Source: an uncultured SAR324 cluster bacterium
GTDB lineage: Bacteria; SAR324; NAC60-12
DNA: 64,000 nucleotides
Assembly: GCA_905182865.1 (NCBI GenBank)
Contig: CAJJCY010000001.1
Coordinates: 310,001 to 374,000, forward strand
Reading direction: 5' to 3'
Shown: positions 50,594 through 60,600 of the stretch, piece by piece
Numbering within the stretch: position 1 is the stretch's first letter
Layout of the letters: every line of letters begins with the position of its first letter
Translations under genes and position numbers: made by a program
Notes under the pieces: model-generated
Told to the model about the DNA's origin: nothing
Database searches by the model: none
Seen by the model: only the letters and a program-made list of their open reading frames with translations

Positions 50594-50785
50594 TTAATTG
50601 ATTTCAGAAGGCTCAGGAGATTCCAGGTTTTCTTTAACTCTTTGTTTAATGAGTTTTGAAATCTCAAGAGCTTCATCGTTAGTCATTTCAATTGCAGTAA
50701 CATGGTGCACTCTGCCCTCCACCGACTTAAGAGCCAACAAAACTCCGGTGGGGCATGTACCAACTTCCAACTCTATTTTGGCCAC
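50594..50785 (-). CDS. Small conserved-looking hypothetical protein, 63 residues
   Basis: A short protein starting at a GTG (50783-50785): AKIELEVGTCPTGVLLALKS, then EGRVHHVTAIEMTNDEALEISKLIKQRV. It has no membrane segment. The alternating beta pattern followed by a helix suggests a small alpha/beta domain. It ends 22 bases before the Atg22-like start, so it is likely the first gene of a two-gene unit. I do not recognise a family. A longer antisense frame over the region is judged a shadow. Confidence 0.6.
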   Translation of the reverse strand: MAKIELEVGTCPTGVLLALKSVEGRVHHVTAIEMTNDEALEISKLIKQRVKENLESPEPSEIN

Positions 50786-51107
50786 GATCTAACTCCAGAA
50801 TTATTTTATAAAGAAATGCAATCGTAAAAAGTTCAAAATTGGATAAAACTCATCACGATTTACTCAGAAAAATAGCAACAAATCAGTTTTCTATTTCCTG
50901 AAAAATTGATTAAAAATATCTGTATTTACGACTTTTTTCAAAACCATCTTAAAAAAGAATAAATGCTCAGAGGATTCTGACCAGATTATTGTTTATTTAC
51001 AAGCTGAAATGAAAGTATATTTCAATTCTTTGAGAAATTTATCTGATTCTGATAAGGTTGTATTTATGATTAATTTTACCTCTATACAGCAGTGAAAAAA
51101 TCAATTC
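50786..51107. other. 322-base divergent intergenic region
   Basis: AT-rich DNA between the small minus-strand gene and the GspL-like gene. Neither a gene nor a clear hairpin is visible; it should hold the promoters of both flanking units. Confidence 0.5.
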
Positions 51108-52940
51108 ATGGATAACGTATTTTATCTGGTTTCTGCACACACGTCATGTATTGAAGGCATACGTCTGTCAATAAAAAATAAGCATGCCTACATTACTCAG
51201 GATATCGCAGGTTTTTCTGCGGATGAAGAAGATGATTCTGCAGTAAAAAATGGATCTGATTCTGAACAATGGGCAGCAAAGATTGGAAAATTTCTAGATG
51301 GGCAGCAATGGAGCGATCATGCAATTGCTTTTTTACTACCTGCAGAAGATGTTACATTTCGAAAACTAACTTTTCCCTTTCAGGAACGAAAAAAAGTAGA
51401 ACAGGCTTTGCCCTTTGAGCTTGAGGAAGAATTAATGGGAGACCTGGCGGAAACGGCATACAGTGTCCAGATTCAGTCAACAACTGAGCAACATTCAGAA
51501 GCACTGGTATTGCTGATTGGGCGTAAACGTTTGCAGCAACTGCAGCAGCTTTGTCTGGAGCGCGATTTGATAATCAGGAATGTTGATTGTGCTGCACACG
51601 CCCTTTACCGTTCAAAAATCTTTGACAATTCTACAACTATCGAAACTCGGGATTTGTTTCAGATTTACATTGGCAGTGATGAATCTTTTGTGAATACAAT
51701 CCACGAAAAACGCCTGGATGAGATCAAGATATTTCCAAATCAAATTCCAGTCATTCTTCAGAAACACTTTTCCACAGAAAATTTACTTGCAGCATTTTTA
51801 CAAAGTTTTGCAAAACATCCGGATGGTGTTGATAATGCTGACGGAGATTCTTTGCAAAATGAGGCTTTTATGCAACTTAAAGAAGAGTTGCGCTGGTTAT
51901 GCGCACAACTTACCTTGTATTTACGAATAAAAAATTTCAGCTCAGAGAGTCAAATTGAAGTTTACGGTATTTTTGGTCCAATGATCAAATGGGATGGTCT
52001 AAAATTCAGTATACGTCCCTTCCCCTTACCCGAAGCAGAGGCATTTTCTGAAAGATCAGTTGAAGATCCGGATTTTATCGGGACCTCAGAAGAATCAGTT
52101 AAAGATAGAATCCTAACTATTCCTCAGACTGACGTAAAGGCTCCGGATACACTTGAAGACTTGATGGTTGAAGCAAAGCAGAGGGAACGATCAGATGAAA
52201 AAACACAAACTTTTGATGATCAAATAACAACTACTCCTTCTGATGAAAAGGAGAAGAATCAACCATCCTCAGGAGTCCTGGAGTCTATTAATCCGCAGAC
52301 ATCATTACTTTCCCTGATTGAGCGTAAACATTGGGGGGTACTGGGAGAATTAAGAAAAAAAACTGAAATTATTCTTGAATCGCATCGGTTGAGTCTCTAT
52401 TACGAAAACACTCCGTGGAGACGGATTTTGCGTAGAAACGGAGTAGCCTTTGCAGTTGCCGCAAGCTTAATAATTTTTATTTTATCAGGTTTTGGCTGGA
52501 ACACTATAACGCAGTTGGACCTTCTTTATCAGGAAATTGTACGAGGTGAACATTTGGTTCAAACAGAACTTAGACAAGTATTGCCCAATACTTCAGCATC
52601 AGGAGTCAATGCTATGCTGATGGAACTGGAAGAAAAAATTGAACTCCGCAAAGCCTATATTAAAAACAGTAAAAGTTTTGAAAAACGAGACTATCATAAT
52701 TTGAGTTTTCTCAAAAATATTTCTGCGTTACTAAGTGAAGATACGCCTTTTCAAGTTGATAGTTTGGAATATGCACCAGAACGTTTTTCAATCAGTGGTA
52801 CTATTGACAGCTATGATAGTCTTCAAATTTTAAAAAATAATTTGCAGGAAATTAAAGAGTTTAAGGGGCGGCGTATCGTTGAAAGTAACCGTAAAAGCCC
52901 AGATGGAATTATTTTCCGGATTTCAGTTGATTTTAAATAA
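51108..52940 (+). CDS. GspL-like type II secretion assembly protein
   Basis: A 610-residue protein with the GspL layout. Residues 1-310 are an actin-like cytoplasmic domain with LPAEDVTFRKLTFPFQERKKVEQALPFELEEEL, which is the hallmark stretch of GspL/PilM-like proteins. Then comes a charged, disordered linker (about 310-420), a single membrane segment at residues 445-464 (GVAFAVAASLIIFILSGFGW), and a periplasmic ferredoxin-like domain ending SVDFK. GspL links the cytoplasmic ATPase GspE to the periplasmic pseudopilus. No gspE, gspM or pseudopilin gene is next to it, so the rest of the machine must be elsewhere. Length is greater than the usual 400, mostly from the linker. Confidence 0.82.
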   Translation: MDNVFYLVSAHTSCIEGIRLSIKNKHAYITQDIAGFSADEEDDSAVKNGSDSEQWAAKIGKFLDGQQWSDHAIAFLLPAEDVTFRKLTFPFQERKKVEQALPFELEEELMGDLAETAYSVQIQSTTEQHSEALVLLIGRKRLQQLQQLCLERDLIIRNVDCAAHALYRSKIFDNSTTIETRDLFQIYIGSDESFVNTIHEKRLDEIKIFPNQIPVILQKHFSTENLLAAFLQSFAKHPDGVDNADGDSLQNEAFMQLKEELRWLCAQLTLYLRIKNFSSESQIEVYGIFGPMIKWDGLKFSIRPFPLPEAEAFSERSVEDPDFIGTSEESVKDRILTIPQTDVKAPDTLEDLMVEAKQRERSDEKTQTFDDQITTTPSDEKEKNQPSSGVLESINPQTSLLSLIERKHWGVLGELRKKTEIILESHRLSLYYENTPWRRILRRNGVAFAVAASLIIFILSGFGWNTITQLDLLYQEIVRGEHLVQTELRQVLPNTSASGVNAMLMELEEKIELRKAYIKNSKSFEKRDYHNLSFLKNISALLSEDTPFQVDSLEYAPERFSISGTIDSYDSLQILKNNLQEIKEFKGRRIVESNRKSPDGIIFRISVDFK

Positions 52941-53116
52941 GCATTAATAATCTCTGAATAAGTCTTAAATCCATACAATCATTTATAACTAGTAAAAAAT
53001 CTTAATAATATTAGTGTAATAGCTTATAAATGGTTTCTGCCATCACTCGTAATTACAAGGTTTAATGACTTGTTACGACGGCATCAACATTAACATTTTA
53101 TATATTTATCCCATAC

Positions 53117-56100
53117 GTGAAATCAAAGACAAAATTCTCTAAAAAACTACTTCCCACCCTAAACGGTACCGGACAGGGCTATTTTACCCAGCCGACAATT
53201 TCAAACAAACAGATTATCTTTGTCTGTGAAAACGATTTATGGCAAGTACCCCTGGAAGGCGGGCGAGCCCAAAGATTGACCAGTTCCCGCAGTGAAACAC
53301 ATTCACCAGTCTATTCTCCAAACGGTCAGTGGATAGCATGCTGTACAATGGAAGAAGGAGAGCATGACGTTTATTTGATGGAGTCCAGTGGAGGACCGCT
53401 TCAGCGTTTAACCTGGTTAAACAGTGTGACACATATCGTGGGCTGGTCTCATGACGGACAATATATCTGGTTTCGCAGCACTCACGAGGCGGTACATAGT
53501 CGAGGCAGTGACGCATGGATTTTTCGGATTTCAATCAATGGTGGTCCGGTTGATCGTCTGCCGTATGGTCCAGCAATGACTGTGGATTTACAGGTGAACG
53601 GTAAAAAGGGAGTTGTCCTGGGGCGCAACACTTTGAGTAATTCCCGCTGGAAACGGTATCGCGGTGGAATGGCAGGAGAAATCTGGGTTGATAAAAATAA
53701 TGCAGGAAATTTTAAACGCCTTTTCCGTGATCTTCAGGGAAATCCAGTGAGTCCGTTTTGGTTAAGAGAACGACTGTGGTTCGTTTCAGATCACGAGGGT
53801 GTCGGCAATCTTTTTTCCTGCACTCCTGAGGGAGGGAGACTTCGTCAGGAAACTTTTCAAAAAGAGTACTATGTACGATTCCCTGCAACAGATGGTAAGG
53901 CACTAATTTATCATGTTGGCGGAGAATTATGGTCACTTGATCCGGAAGAAAATTCTGGGCCTGAAAGAGAGACTCAAATTCCGATTGGCTGGCATTCGAC
54001 AAAAACCCGTTTGCAGCGAAGATTTTTTTATGGTGATGAATACTGGGAAGAAACCATGATTCATCCGCAAGGTCACGAAGTAGCACTGACTGCTCGTGGA
54101 AAGTTGTTTTCAATGCCGTTTTGGGAACAGGCTGTGCGTCAGCATGGGATTCGGGACGGAGTTCGGTACAGGATGCCTTGCTGGCTGCCGAACGGTAAAT
54201 TGGCAGCAATTTCAGATGCTCCTTTGAAAAAAAATAAAACAATAAAACTTTCTGCAATGGAGGAGCAACTCGATGTATTTGGTTCAACTCCGACTGAGTT
54301 TCCTGACTTCTCACATCCATTGCCTCCCGGGCGCATGCAGGAAATTGCTGTCTCTCCAAGATTTCAGCATCTGGCGCTGACAACCAGCCGGATGGAACTG
54401 TTTTTAATCAACGCGGAAACAGGACGAATCAGCAAACTTGATGACTCGAAAATCCGGGAAATTAGTGATCCGGTTTTTTCACCGGATGGAAGATGGCTGG
54501 CATACACCAAACATTTGAGTTTGGAGTTAACGGCTATTTTTTTGCTGGATCTTAAACCGTCGGCAAACGGTAAACGTATCAAAGCTAAAGATCCAGTCCA
54601 AATTACCCAACCTGTACGTTACGATTTCAGTCCGGCTTTTGATCCTGAAGGACGCTGGCTCTATTTTCTTTCTTCCAGAATATACAATCCAATTTGGGAC
54701 ACAGTGCAAACAGGCACCTCATTTCCACGTTCAATGAAACCGTATCTGTTGACACTAAAAAAAGATTCTCGAAACCCTTTTGAAGCATTACCTCATGCGC
54801 CTGGAGGGCAGGAAACAAGTGGAACCACTGCTGGTGATTCCAGTCACGAAACTCAGGATTCAAATAATTCAACAACTAAACAATCCAAAGATTCAAAAAA
54901 AATTGCTCTTGAAATTGATTTAGACGGTATCGCGGAAAGAATAGTCGAATTTCCAGTTTCTGAAGGTGTTTACAAACAAATTATAGGTCTTCCGAACAAA
55001 GTTATTTTTACGGAGTTTCCACTTTCGGGTGCGCTCCACGATATGGATGCAGAAGATAATCAAGATAAGGATGAGGGTATCTTGTGGGTCTATGATTTTG
55101 AAAAACAGGAATCAGAAACTATAGCAGAAAATGTCGGCATAGTTCAAACTTCTGTTCCGGATGAATCCGAAAATTCTTCCCGTACCATGCTTTACAGTTC
55201 TGGAGATCTGTTACGAGCTGTAGAGGCAGGTGTTTCTGTTCCGGAAGATACTAAAACGGAAAAACAGCACTCACGAAAAAGTGGCTGGCTCGATTTGAGA
55301 CGCATCAGAATTTCAGTGCAGTATCAGGAGGAGTGGGCACAAATGTTTCAGGAAACGTGGCGTTTGCAAAAAGAATTTTTTTGGACGGAAGACCTTTCAG
55401 GGGTTGACTGGAAACGGGTTTATCAACGCTATGCCCGTTTGTTGCCCAGAATCGGTTCACGTTCAGAACTTTCTGATTTAATATGGGAAATGCAGGGAGA
55501 GTTGGGTACATCTCACGCATATGAATATGGAGGTGATTATCCTTATTCACCACATTATCCTGTCGGGTGTTTGGGTGCAGACCTTGTCTTTGATTCAAAG
55601 CAAAAGTCATGGATTTTTCAAAAGATTTACTCCGGTGATATTTGGAAGCCCAACGAGCATTCTCCATTGGTAGAACCGGGTATTTCAATTAAAGAAGGTG
55701 AACGACTGCTTGCTGTTGGTGGAGTTCCGGTTGATGAACACAAAACTCCTGGAGAATTACTCGTTCACCAAGCAGGCCAGATTGTATCATTGAGCGTAGG
55801 ACAAGGCACAAGTAATAAAAAGCAAGTTACGGGGCCCAAAGTACAAGTTTCAAGTGTCAAAAATTTTGAGGACGATGCTCGTCAGGTCCTGGTAAAAACT
55901 CTTTCCGGAGAACTGGAAGTACGATATCGTGAATGGGTCAGGAAAAATATAAAAACAGTTGATACTCTAACCGGAGGGCGTGTCGGTTATCTGCATATTC
56001 CAGACATGAGTACGCATGGAATTGCTGAATTTCATCGGGGATATTTGGCTCAAGTTGATCGGGAAGGTTTGATCGTTGATGTCCGCTACAATGCAGGAGG

Positions 56101-56587
56101 AATGGTTTCTCCACTCATTCTGGAAAAATTAGCGCATCGGCATTTGGGTTTTGATGTACCACGCTGGGGAACTCCGGAGTCATATCCGTATCACACTCTG
56201 CGCGGACACTTGATTGTAATAGCCAACCAGTTTACAGGCTCTGATGGTGATATGTTTACTACAAGTTTTAGACAGTTGCAGCTTGGACAGTTAGTGGGGA
56301 AACGAACCTGGGGCGGTGTCATCGGAATTGATGGGCGTTACCAACTGGTGGACGGCACCACAACTACACAGCCTCAGTATTCCATCTGGTTTCATCATGC
56401 AGGATGGTCAGTTGAAAATCATGGTGTTGATCCGGATATTGAGGTGGAAGACACTCCACATTCTTATATCAATAATGAAGATCCACAGTTGGAACGTACA
56501 GTTAAGGAAATGTTGCGCCTGCTGAAGGAAAAGCCTGTTCTATCCGTGAATTATTCTCCGTCACCAAGACGCCTGCTTCCGGAGTAA
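53117..56587 (+). CDS. Tricorn-type self-compartmentalising protease
   Basis: A 1,156-residue protein with a GTG start and no signal peptide. The first 650 residues are two beta-propellers with DPP/TolB-like repeats (VYSPNGQWIACCT, VFSPDGRWLAYT, AFDPEGRWLYFLSSR). Then follow the C1 helical part (QMFQETWRLQKEFFW, LIWEMQGELGTSHAYEYGG with His800), a PDZ domain (about residues 830-895), and the C2 catalytic part with RVGYLHIPDMS, VDVRYNAGG and the nucleophile Ser1042 in TGSDGDMFTT. The tricorn core degrades peptides released by larger proteases. It is encoded beside two amino-acid transport systems, which fits a peptide-recycling role. The frame is intact throughout. Confidence 0.94.
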   Translation: MKSKTKFSKKLLPTLNGTGQGYFTQPTISNKQIIFVCENDLWQVPLEGGRAQRLTSSRSETHSPVYSPNGQWIACCTMEEGEHDVYLMESSGGPLQRLTWLNSVTHIVGWSHDGQYIWFRSTHEAVHSRGSDAWIFRISINGGPVDRLPYGPAMTVDLQVNGKKGVVLGRNTLSNSRWKRYRGGMAGEIWVDKNNAGNFKRLFRDLQGNPVSPFWLRERLWFVSDHEGVGNLFSCTPEGGRLRQETFQKEYYVRFPATDGKALIYHVGGELWSLDPEENSGPERETQIPIGWHSTKTRLQRRFFYGDEYWEETMIHPQGHEVALTARGKLFSMPFWEQAVRQHGIRDGVRYRMPCWLPNGKLAAISDAPLKKNKTIKLSAMEEQLDVFGSTPTEFPDFSHPLPPGRMQEIAVSPRFQHLALTTSRMELFLINAETGRISKLDDSKIREISDPVFSPDGRWLAYTKHLSLELTAIFLLDLKPSANGKRIKAKDPVQITQPVRYDFSPAFDPEGRWLYFLSSRIYNPIWDTVQTGTSFPRSMKPYLLTLKKDSRNPFEALPHAPGGQETSGTTAGDSSHETQDSNNSTTKQSKDSKKIALEIDLDGIAERIVEFPVSEGVYKQIIGLPNKVIFTEFPLSGALHDMDAEDNQDKDEGILWVYDFEKQESETIAENVGIVQTSVPDESENSSRTMLYSSGDLLRAVEAGVSVPEDTKTEKQHSRKSGWLDLRRIRISVQYQEEWAQMFQETWRLQKEFFWTEDLSGVDWKRVYQRYARLLPRIGSRSELSDLIWEMQGELGTSHAYEYGGDYPYSPHYPVGCLGADLVFDSKQKSWIFQKIYSGDIWKPNEHSPLVEPGISIKEGERLLAVGGVPVDEHKTPGELLVHQAGQIVSLSVGQGTSNKKQVTGPKVQVSSVKNFEDDARQVLVKTLSGELEVRYREWVRKNIKTVDTLTGGRVGYLHIPDMSTHGIAEFHRGYLAQVDREGLIVDVRYNAGGMVSPLILEKLAHRHLGFDVPRWGTPESYPYHTLRGHLIVIANQFTGSDGDMFTTSFRQLQLGQLVGKRTWGGVIGIDGRYQLVDGTTTTQPQYSIWFHHAGWSVENHGVDPDIEVEDTPHSYINNEDPQLERTVKEMLRLLKEKPVLSVNYSPSPRRLLPE

Positions 56588-56727
56588 TTAAACAATTATG
56601 GGAACCTCTAAAAATATGGACAAAAAAATAAAAAGTTAATTGAAAGCAATAGAGTAAAAATTAATTTGGTATTACACATCTAAAGATATTCAAAAACTTG
56701 AGTTAATAAAATAAAATATTTTTTTTC

Positions 56728-56756
56728 TTGACCGTTTTAAATCTTTTTGATAAAGT
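56728..56756 (+). promoter_or_regulatory. Probable sigma-70 promoter of the liv operon
   Basis: TTGACC at 56728-56733, a 17-base spacer and TAAAGT at 56751-56756, 115 bases before the livK start. Both boxes match five or four of six positions. Found by eye. Confidence 0.45.
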
Positions 56757-56871
56757 AATTTTTTATTTGCCTTGGTGGTAAATAAAATATGCTTCCAGTC
56801 AAGTCCGGAAGTAATATCAATTCTGGCATTTCCATTTCGGGACTGCTTTCATTCTAATTAATGGAGAAAGA

Positions 56872-58092
56872 ATGAGAATTTTCAAACTAAGTATTGCACT
56901 GTTGTCAGGACTGTTTCTGACTTTCAGTCCAATTGCCTTCGCTAAAGTGACTGGAAATACCATCACTTTAGGCTCAGCAATTTCACTTACAGGCAAGTAT
57001 TCTACAAATGGATTGCATACTCAAAGAGGATATGACTTCGCTGTTGATCGCATAAATTCTATGGGTGGAGTGACCGTTGGTGGGAAAAAATATAAATTAG
57101 CTGTAAAATATTATGATGACGAGTCTACACCAGCAAGAGCTGCTCAGCTTGTTGAAAGATTAATTCTACAGGATAAAATTGAATTTATGCTTGGACCTTA
57201 CGGTTCTGGCTTAACTAAAGCTGTGGCACCTGTTTCTGAAAAGTTTGGTGTGCCAATGGTTGAAGCAGAAGGAGCATCACGCTCTTTGTTTACTCAAGGA
57301 TACAAATACCTATTTGCTGTTCTTTCTACATCTGAACAATATTTAGCACCTGCTATAGAATTAGCGGCTGCTAAAGCTAAAGCTGCGGGCAAAAGTCCTT
57401 CTTCTGTCAAAGTTGCAATGGCTTTTGAAAATGATCCCTTCTCACTTGACGTGCGTGCAGGAGTTGTTGATGCTGCAAGTAAGTATGGTATGAAAATAGT
57501 TATAGATGACAAATTGCCTGCTGATCTTGCAGATATGTCAACTACCCTAACAAAAACAATCAGTCTAATAGCCAATTGCAATCCGAAAAGTTTCAAGGCA
57601 GAAATACTCACTATTTTGCCACTTATCAAACGCCTCGCAGTTCCTATGGTAGCTATGACTCACTGCGAAGCTGCTAAAGTTCAAGAAAAATTTCCAAATG
57701 CAGCTAATGGTTTCCTCTGCCCGACACAATGGGTTGAAACCTCACCAAACAAAGACAAGTATTTTGGTTCTGCAGCAGATTGGAACTCTGCTTTTAAAGC
57801 TGCTTATTCCAAACATTACCCAACGACAGTTCCATATCAATCAGCTCAAGCATCAGCAGCGGTTTTGGTTTGGAAAGAGTCATTTGAGGCTGCTAATAGC
57901 TTTGACAAAGTAAAAGTTCGAGATGCTATAGCGGCAACAGAAATGGAAACATTTTATGGCAATATTAAATTCTCCGAGAATGGGAATAACATTGCAAAAC
58001 CAATGTTTATGCGCCAGATTAATGCTTCAGCTAAATATAAAGCTGTCATAACTCCTGACGATTTAACTCATCCACGTAAGGCTAGTTACTAA
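56872..58092 (+). CDS. livK: Branched-chain amino-acid ABC transporter binding protein
   Basis: A 406-residue periplasmic protein with signal peptide MRIFKLSIALLSGLFLTFSP (cleavage near AFA) and the mature start GNTITLGSAISLTGKYSTNG. Further family marks are GYDFAVDRINSMGGVTVGGKK, YDDESTPARAAQLVERLI and MLGPYGSGLTKAVAPVSEK, the last forming the ligand contact region. It belongs to the HAAT Leu/Ile/Val receptor family, whose members also bind amides and urea, so the ligand is inferred. GGAGAAAGA stands just before the ATG. Although it leads the liv genes, a transposase remnant now separates it from the permeases by 545 bases. Confidence 0.92.
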   Translation: MRIFKLSIALLSGLFLTFSPIAFAKVTGNTITLGSAISLTGKYSTNGLHTQRGYDFAVDRINSMGGVTVGGKKYKLAVKYYDDESTPARAAQLVERLILQDKIEFMLGPYGSGLTKAVAPVSEKFGVPMVEAEGASRSLFTQGYKYLFAVLSTSEQYLAPAIELAAAKAKAAGKSPSSVKVAMAFENDPFSLDVRAGVVDAASKYGMKIVIDDKLPADLADMSTTLTKTISLIANCNPKSFKAEILTILPLIKRLAVPMVAMTHCEAAKVQEKFPNAANGFLCPTQWVETSPNKDKYFGSAADWNSAFKAAYSKHYPTTVPYQSAQASAAVLVWKESFEAANSFDKVKVRDAIAATEMETFYGNIKFSENGNNIAKPMFMRQINASAKYKAVITPDDLTHPRKASY

Positions 58093-58105
58093 TATCATTA
58101 TTATA

Positions 58106-58131
58106 AAGGAGCTCTTTAACAAGGGCTCCTT
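58106..58131 (+). terminator. Short hairpin after livK
   Basis: A seven-base stem (AAGGAGC at 58106-58112, GCTCCTT at 58125-58131) with a 12-base loop, 14 bases after the livK stop. It is not followed by T. It may raise livK expression above that of the permeases. Confidence 0.4.
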
Positions 58132-58449
58132 AAAATCTATCGTACTAAAGAAAATCGTGAATGGTGCCAAGAGAAAAGTATTCGTCTCAGCGGACCTAAA
58201 CTCGGTCGACCCTTTAAAAACACTCCCCAAAATAAAGAACAAGTACTGCAAAACAAAGCACTTGCACGTCAGGATGAAATCGATCGCATTCTCATTGAGG
58301 GCAAGTTCGTATAACGTAAAAGGCTCTTCGGTTTAGATCGTGTGATGACAAAGCTGGCGATCACGAGTCAGTGTGTAATTTTAATTACCTTTTTAGTGTC
58401 ATCAATCTTGAAAAGGGGGCTCAGGAGCCTCTATTTTTGTCTTGTTTAC
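58132..58449 (+). mobile_element. Remnant of a DDE transposase (IS1182/IS5-like C-terminal part)
   Basis: The frame starting at 58132 reads KIYRTKENREWCQEKSIRLS then GPKLGRPFKNTP, then ARQDEIDRILIEGKFV, a TAA stop where family members have GQ/GE, and RKRLFGLDRVMTKLAITSQ. The segments YRTxENRxWC, GIRLSGPxLGRPxK, RxxIEGKFG and KRxxGLxRxxxKL are those of the C-terminal part of IS1182/DDE_Tnp_1_6 transposases. The N-terminal part, the catalytic Asp region and terminal inverted repeats are not seen. It is an old, dead insertion sequence fragment inside the liv operon. I see nothing else in 58450-58637. Confidence 0.78.
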
Positions 58450-58637
58450 ACGTCCCTGCTAAGCTTTATGATACTAAAGAACTTGTAAAACGCTATACAA
58501 AGAAAAATGTTACTATGTTCGCAACTTAATTGCTATTTACTGATTTTGAATATGATTCATTTACAGGTATAGTCTAAAATTTGTAATATTTACAGTAAAT
58601 CCTAAATAAAAATAGTTTAAAATTAACACAATATAAA

Positions 58638-59545
58638 ATGATAGATAACTTAAATTTATTATTTGTATACGCCCCTATAATGAACATACAAGTGATATTA
58701 GATGGTATATTCGTAGGGGCTGTTTTTGCACTTTCAGCGTATGGCCTTGCACTTGTTTGGGGGGTAATGAATGTAAAAAATCTTGCACAAGGTGACTTTG
58801 TTATCATGGGAGGTTTTATTGCTCTAGGTCTCCATGAATATCTTGGTATACATCCAATTATTTCGATACCGATCGTATTAATTTTAATGTTTGCTTATGG
58901 ATGGGCTGTTTATAAACTTATTATCAAGAGGGTTATAGACAATGACATGTTCGTTTCTTTACTTGCAACTTTTGGGCTTTCTCTTCTCATGCAACAAGTT
59001 ATGAATTTGATAGCACTGAACATGCTGCAGAATAATTGATCCGGAGCTTCCAATTTATGAATTTTTTGATTAATGATTATGTACCAATGGCAAAAATTAT
59101 TTCATTAATATTAGCTGCTATTTTTGCTTTAATAATTACTCTCTTCATGAAAAAATCTAGAATGGGGCAAGCCATAAGGGCAACCGCTCAAGATGTTCGA
59201 GCTGCACGTGTATTAGGCATTAATACTGATAATGTTTACGCCTTTACTTTTGCTTTAAATGCAGCCATTTGTGGTGTGGCTGGTGTAATGGTATCTATTA
59301 TTTGGGTTTTACAACCTTTTTATGGCATCACTTATTCTTTGAGAACTTTTGCAATAGTTACTGCAGCAGGTTTAGGGAACTTACCGGCAGTCATTGGAAC
59401 AGGCTTTGGACTGGGTCTAATTGAAAAGTATACAAGCATTATTCTTGGAGTAGAATATGAAATAGCAGCAGCTGTAGTAATGTTGCTAGTAGTCCTTATG
59501 TGGAGACAAATACAAATGCGCAAAAATAGACAGGCAGTAAGATAA
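58638..59545 (+). CDS. livH: Branched-chain amino-acid ABC permease LivH, one frameshift
   Basis: The first frame (58638-59039) has the LivH opening VILDGIFVGAVFALSAYGLALVWGVMNVKNLAQGDFVI; the start is ATG 58638 or, better matching relatives, ATG 58680. The second frame (from about 59036) has MGQAIRATAQDVRAARVLGI, the EAA-like coupling loop, and VTAAGLGNLPAVIGTGFGLGLIEKY. Around 59020-59060 frame is lost and some residues differ from the family. LivH forms the membrane channel with LivM. Its stop overlaps the livM ATG (TAATG). Confidence 0.87.
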
Positions 59546-60600
59546 TGTCTCGAAATACACTAATCCTGTATATTATAATTTTAGCAGCTTCTATTTTGGG
59601 GCCAATTTTGTTGCCTGCTTACACCCAACAAATGGCTATTCTATGGGTGATGATACTAATGGCGTCCACATGGGATATTTTAGGTGGCCAGATGGGTTAC
59701 AACTCATTAGGAAACATTACGTTTTTTGGAGTTGGGATGTACTTATCTGCAATAATACAAATATCGATGTTTTACGATGTAGGAGAATATACTTCAGCAT
59801 TTGGTGCTATAAAGCCAGAATTTACTGACTCTCAGTATTTTACTGGGTTTTTTCTTGGGATTATTGGAGCTGGATTAGGTTCTATGATTCTATCAGTATT
59901 TTTAGGGTTTATTGTTTTTGGTCTTCGAGGGCCTTACTTTGCAATTGGTACTCTAGGTGTAGCAATAACAGCAGGGCAAATAACAGGCACTATTGATTAT
60001 ATTGGTGGTGGATCGGGTATTTCTATGCCATTTTTTCCTGGCGATATTTATTTTCGTTCAATCTTCTTTTATATTTTATGCTTTTTGTTAGCAGCTTCAG
60101 TTCATTTAATTTTACGTTGGCTCTATTCAACTCAGTTTGGATTGGCCATAAATGCAATCCGTGACGATGAAGATAAGGCTGAAGCGATGGGTATTCCAAC
60201 CTTAAGATATAAACAATTTGGATGGGCAATAGCAGCCTTTTTCATGGGCTGTATTGGAGCAGTTTTTGGGAACATGGTAGGATTTATTGAGCCCATTGAA
60301 GTTGCATTTCCTACACCAACTTTTGGTATTTTTATGGTTGCTATGGCTCTTTTAGGAGGTAAAGGGACTCTTTGGGGGCCAGTCATCGGGGCAGTTTTAT
60401 TCCAAATTGTGAAAGAGACTACCTGGACCTATCTGTTAGGTTGGCAATATGTTGCCTTAGGATTAATTATTATCCTTAATATCGTTTATTTCCAACAAGG
60501 CATTATGGGTTGGCTACAATCTAAATACCCTGAAAAATTTGGTATATTTGTCGATGATAAAAAACCTGAAGAAGGTCTTGCATCTAGGGACAATAAATAA
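59545..60600 (+). CDS. livM: Branched-chain amino-acid ABC permease LivM
   Basis: A 351-residue protein of about eight to ten membrane segments. Family marks are LGGQMGYNSLGNITFFGVGMY, LRGPYFAIGTLGVAI, IDYIGGGSGISMP, and the coupling loop INAIRDDEDKAEAMGIPTLRYK, followed by GGKGTLWGPVIGAVLF. It is intact. Start and stop codons overlap those of the neighbours by one base on both sides (TAATG twice), so the unit is tightly coupled in translation. It forms the channel with LivH for leucine-type amino acids or amides. Confidence 0.94.
   Translation: MSRNTLILYIIILAASILGPILLPAYTQQMAILWVMILMASTWDILGGQMGYNSLGNITFFGVGMYLSAIIQISMFYDVGEYTSAFGAIKPEFTDSQYFTGFFLGIIGAGLGSMILSVFLGFIVFGLRGPYFAIGTLGVAITAGQITGTIDYIGGGSGISMPFFPGDIYFRSIFFYILCFLLAASVHLILRWLYSTQFGLAINAIRDDEDKAEAMGIPTLRYKQFGWAIAAFFMGCIGAVFGNMVGFIEPIEVAFPTPTFGIFMVAMALLGGKGTLWGPVIGAVLFQIVKETTWTYLLGWQYVALGLIIILNIVYFQQGIMGWLQSKYPEKFGIFVDDKKPEEGLASRDNK

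Noticed and set aside
53712-54383. A 223-codon antisense frame within the tricorn gene
   Set aside because: It lies wholly inside a well-supported gene in an opposing frame, has no recognisable domain or signal, and is rich in the residues expected from reverse reading.
58132-58449. A functional insertion sequence
   Set aside because: The N-terminal half and inverted repeats are missing and the remaining frame has a stop.
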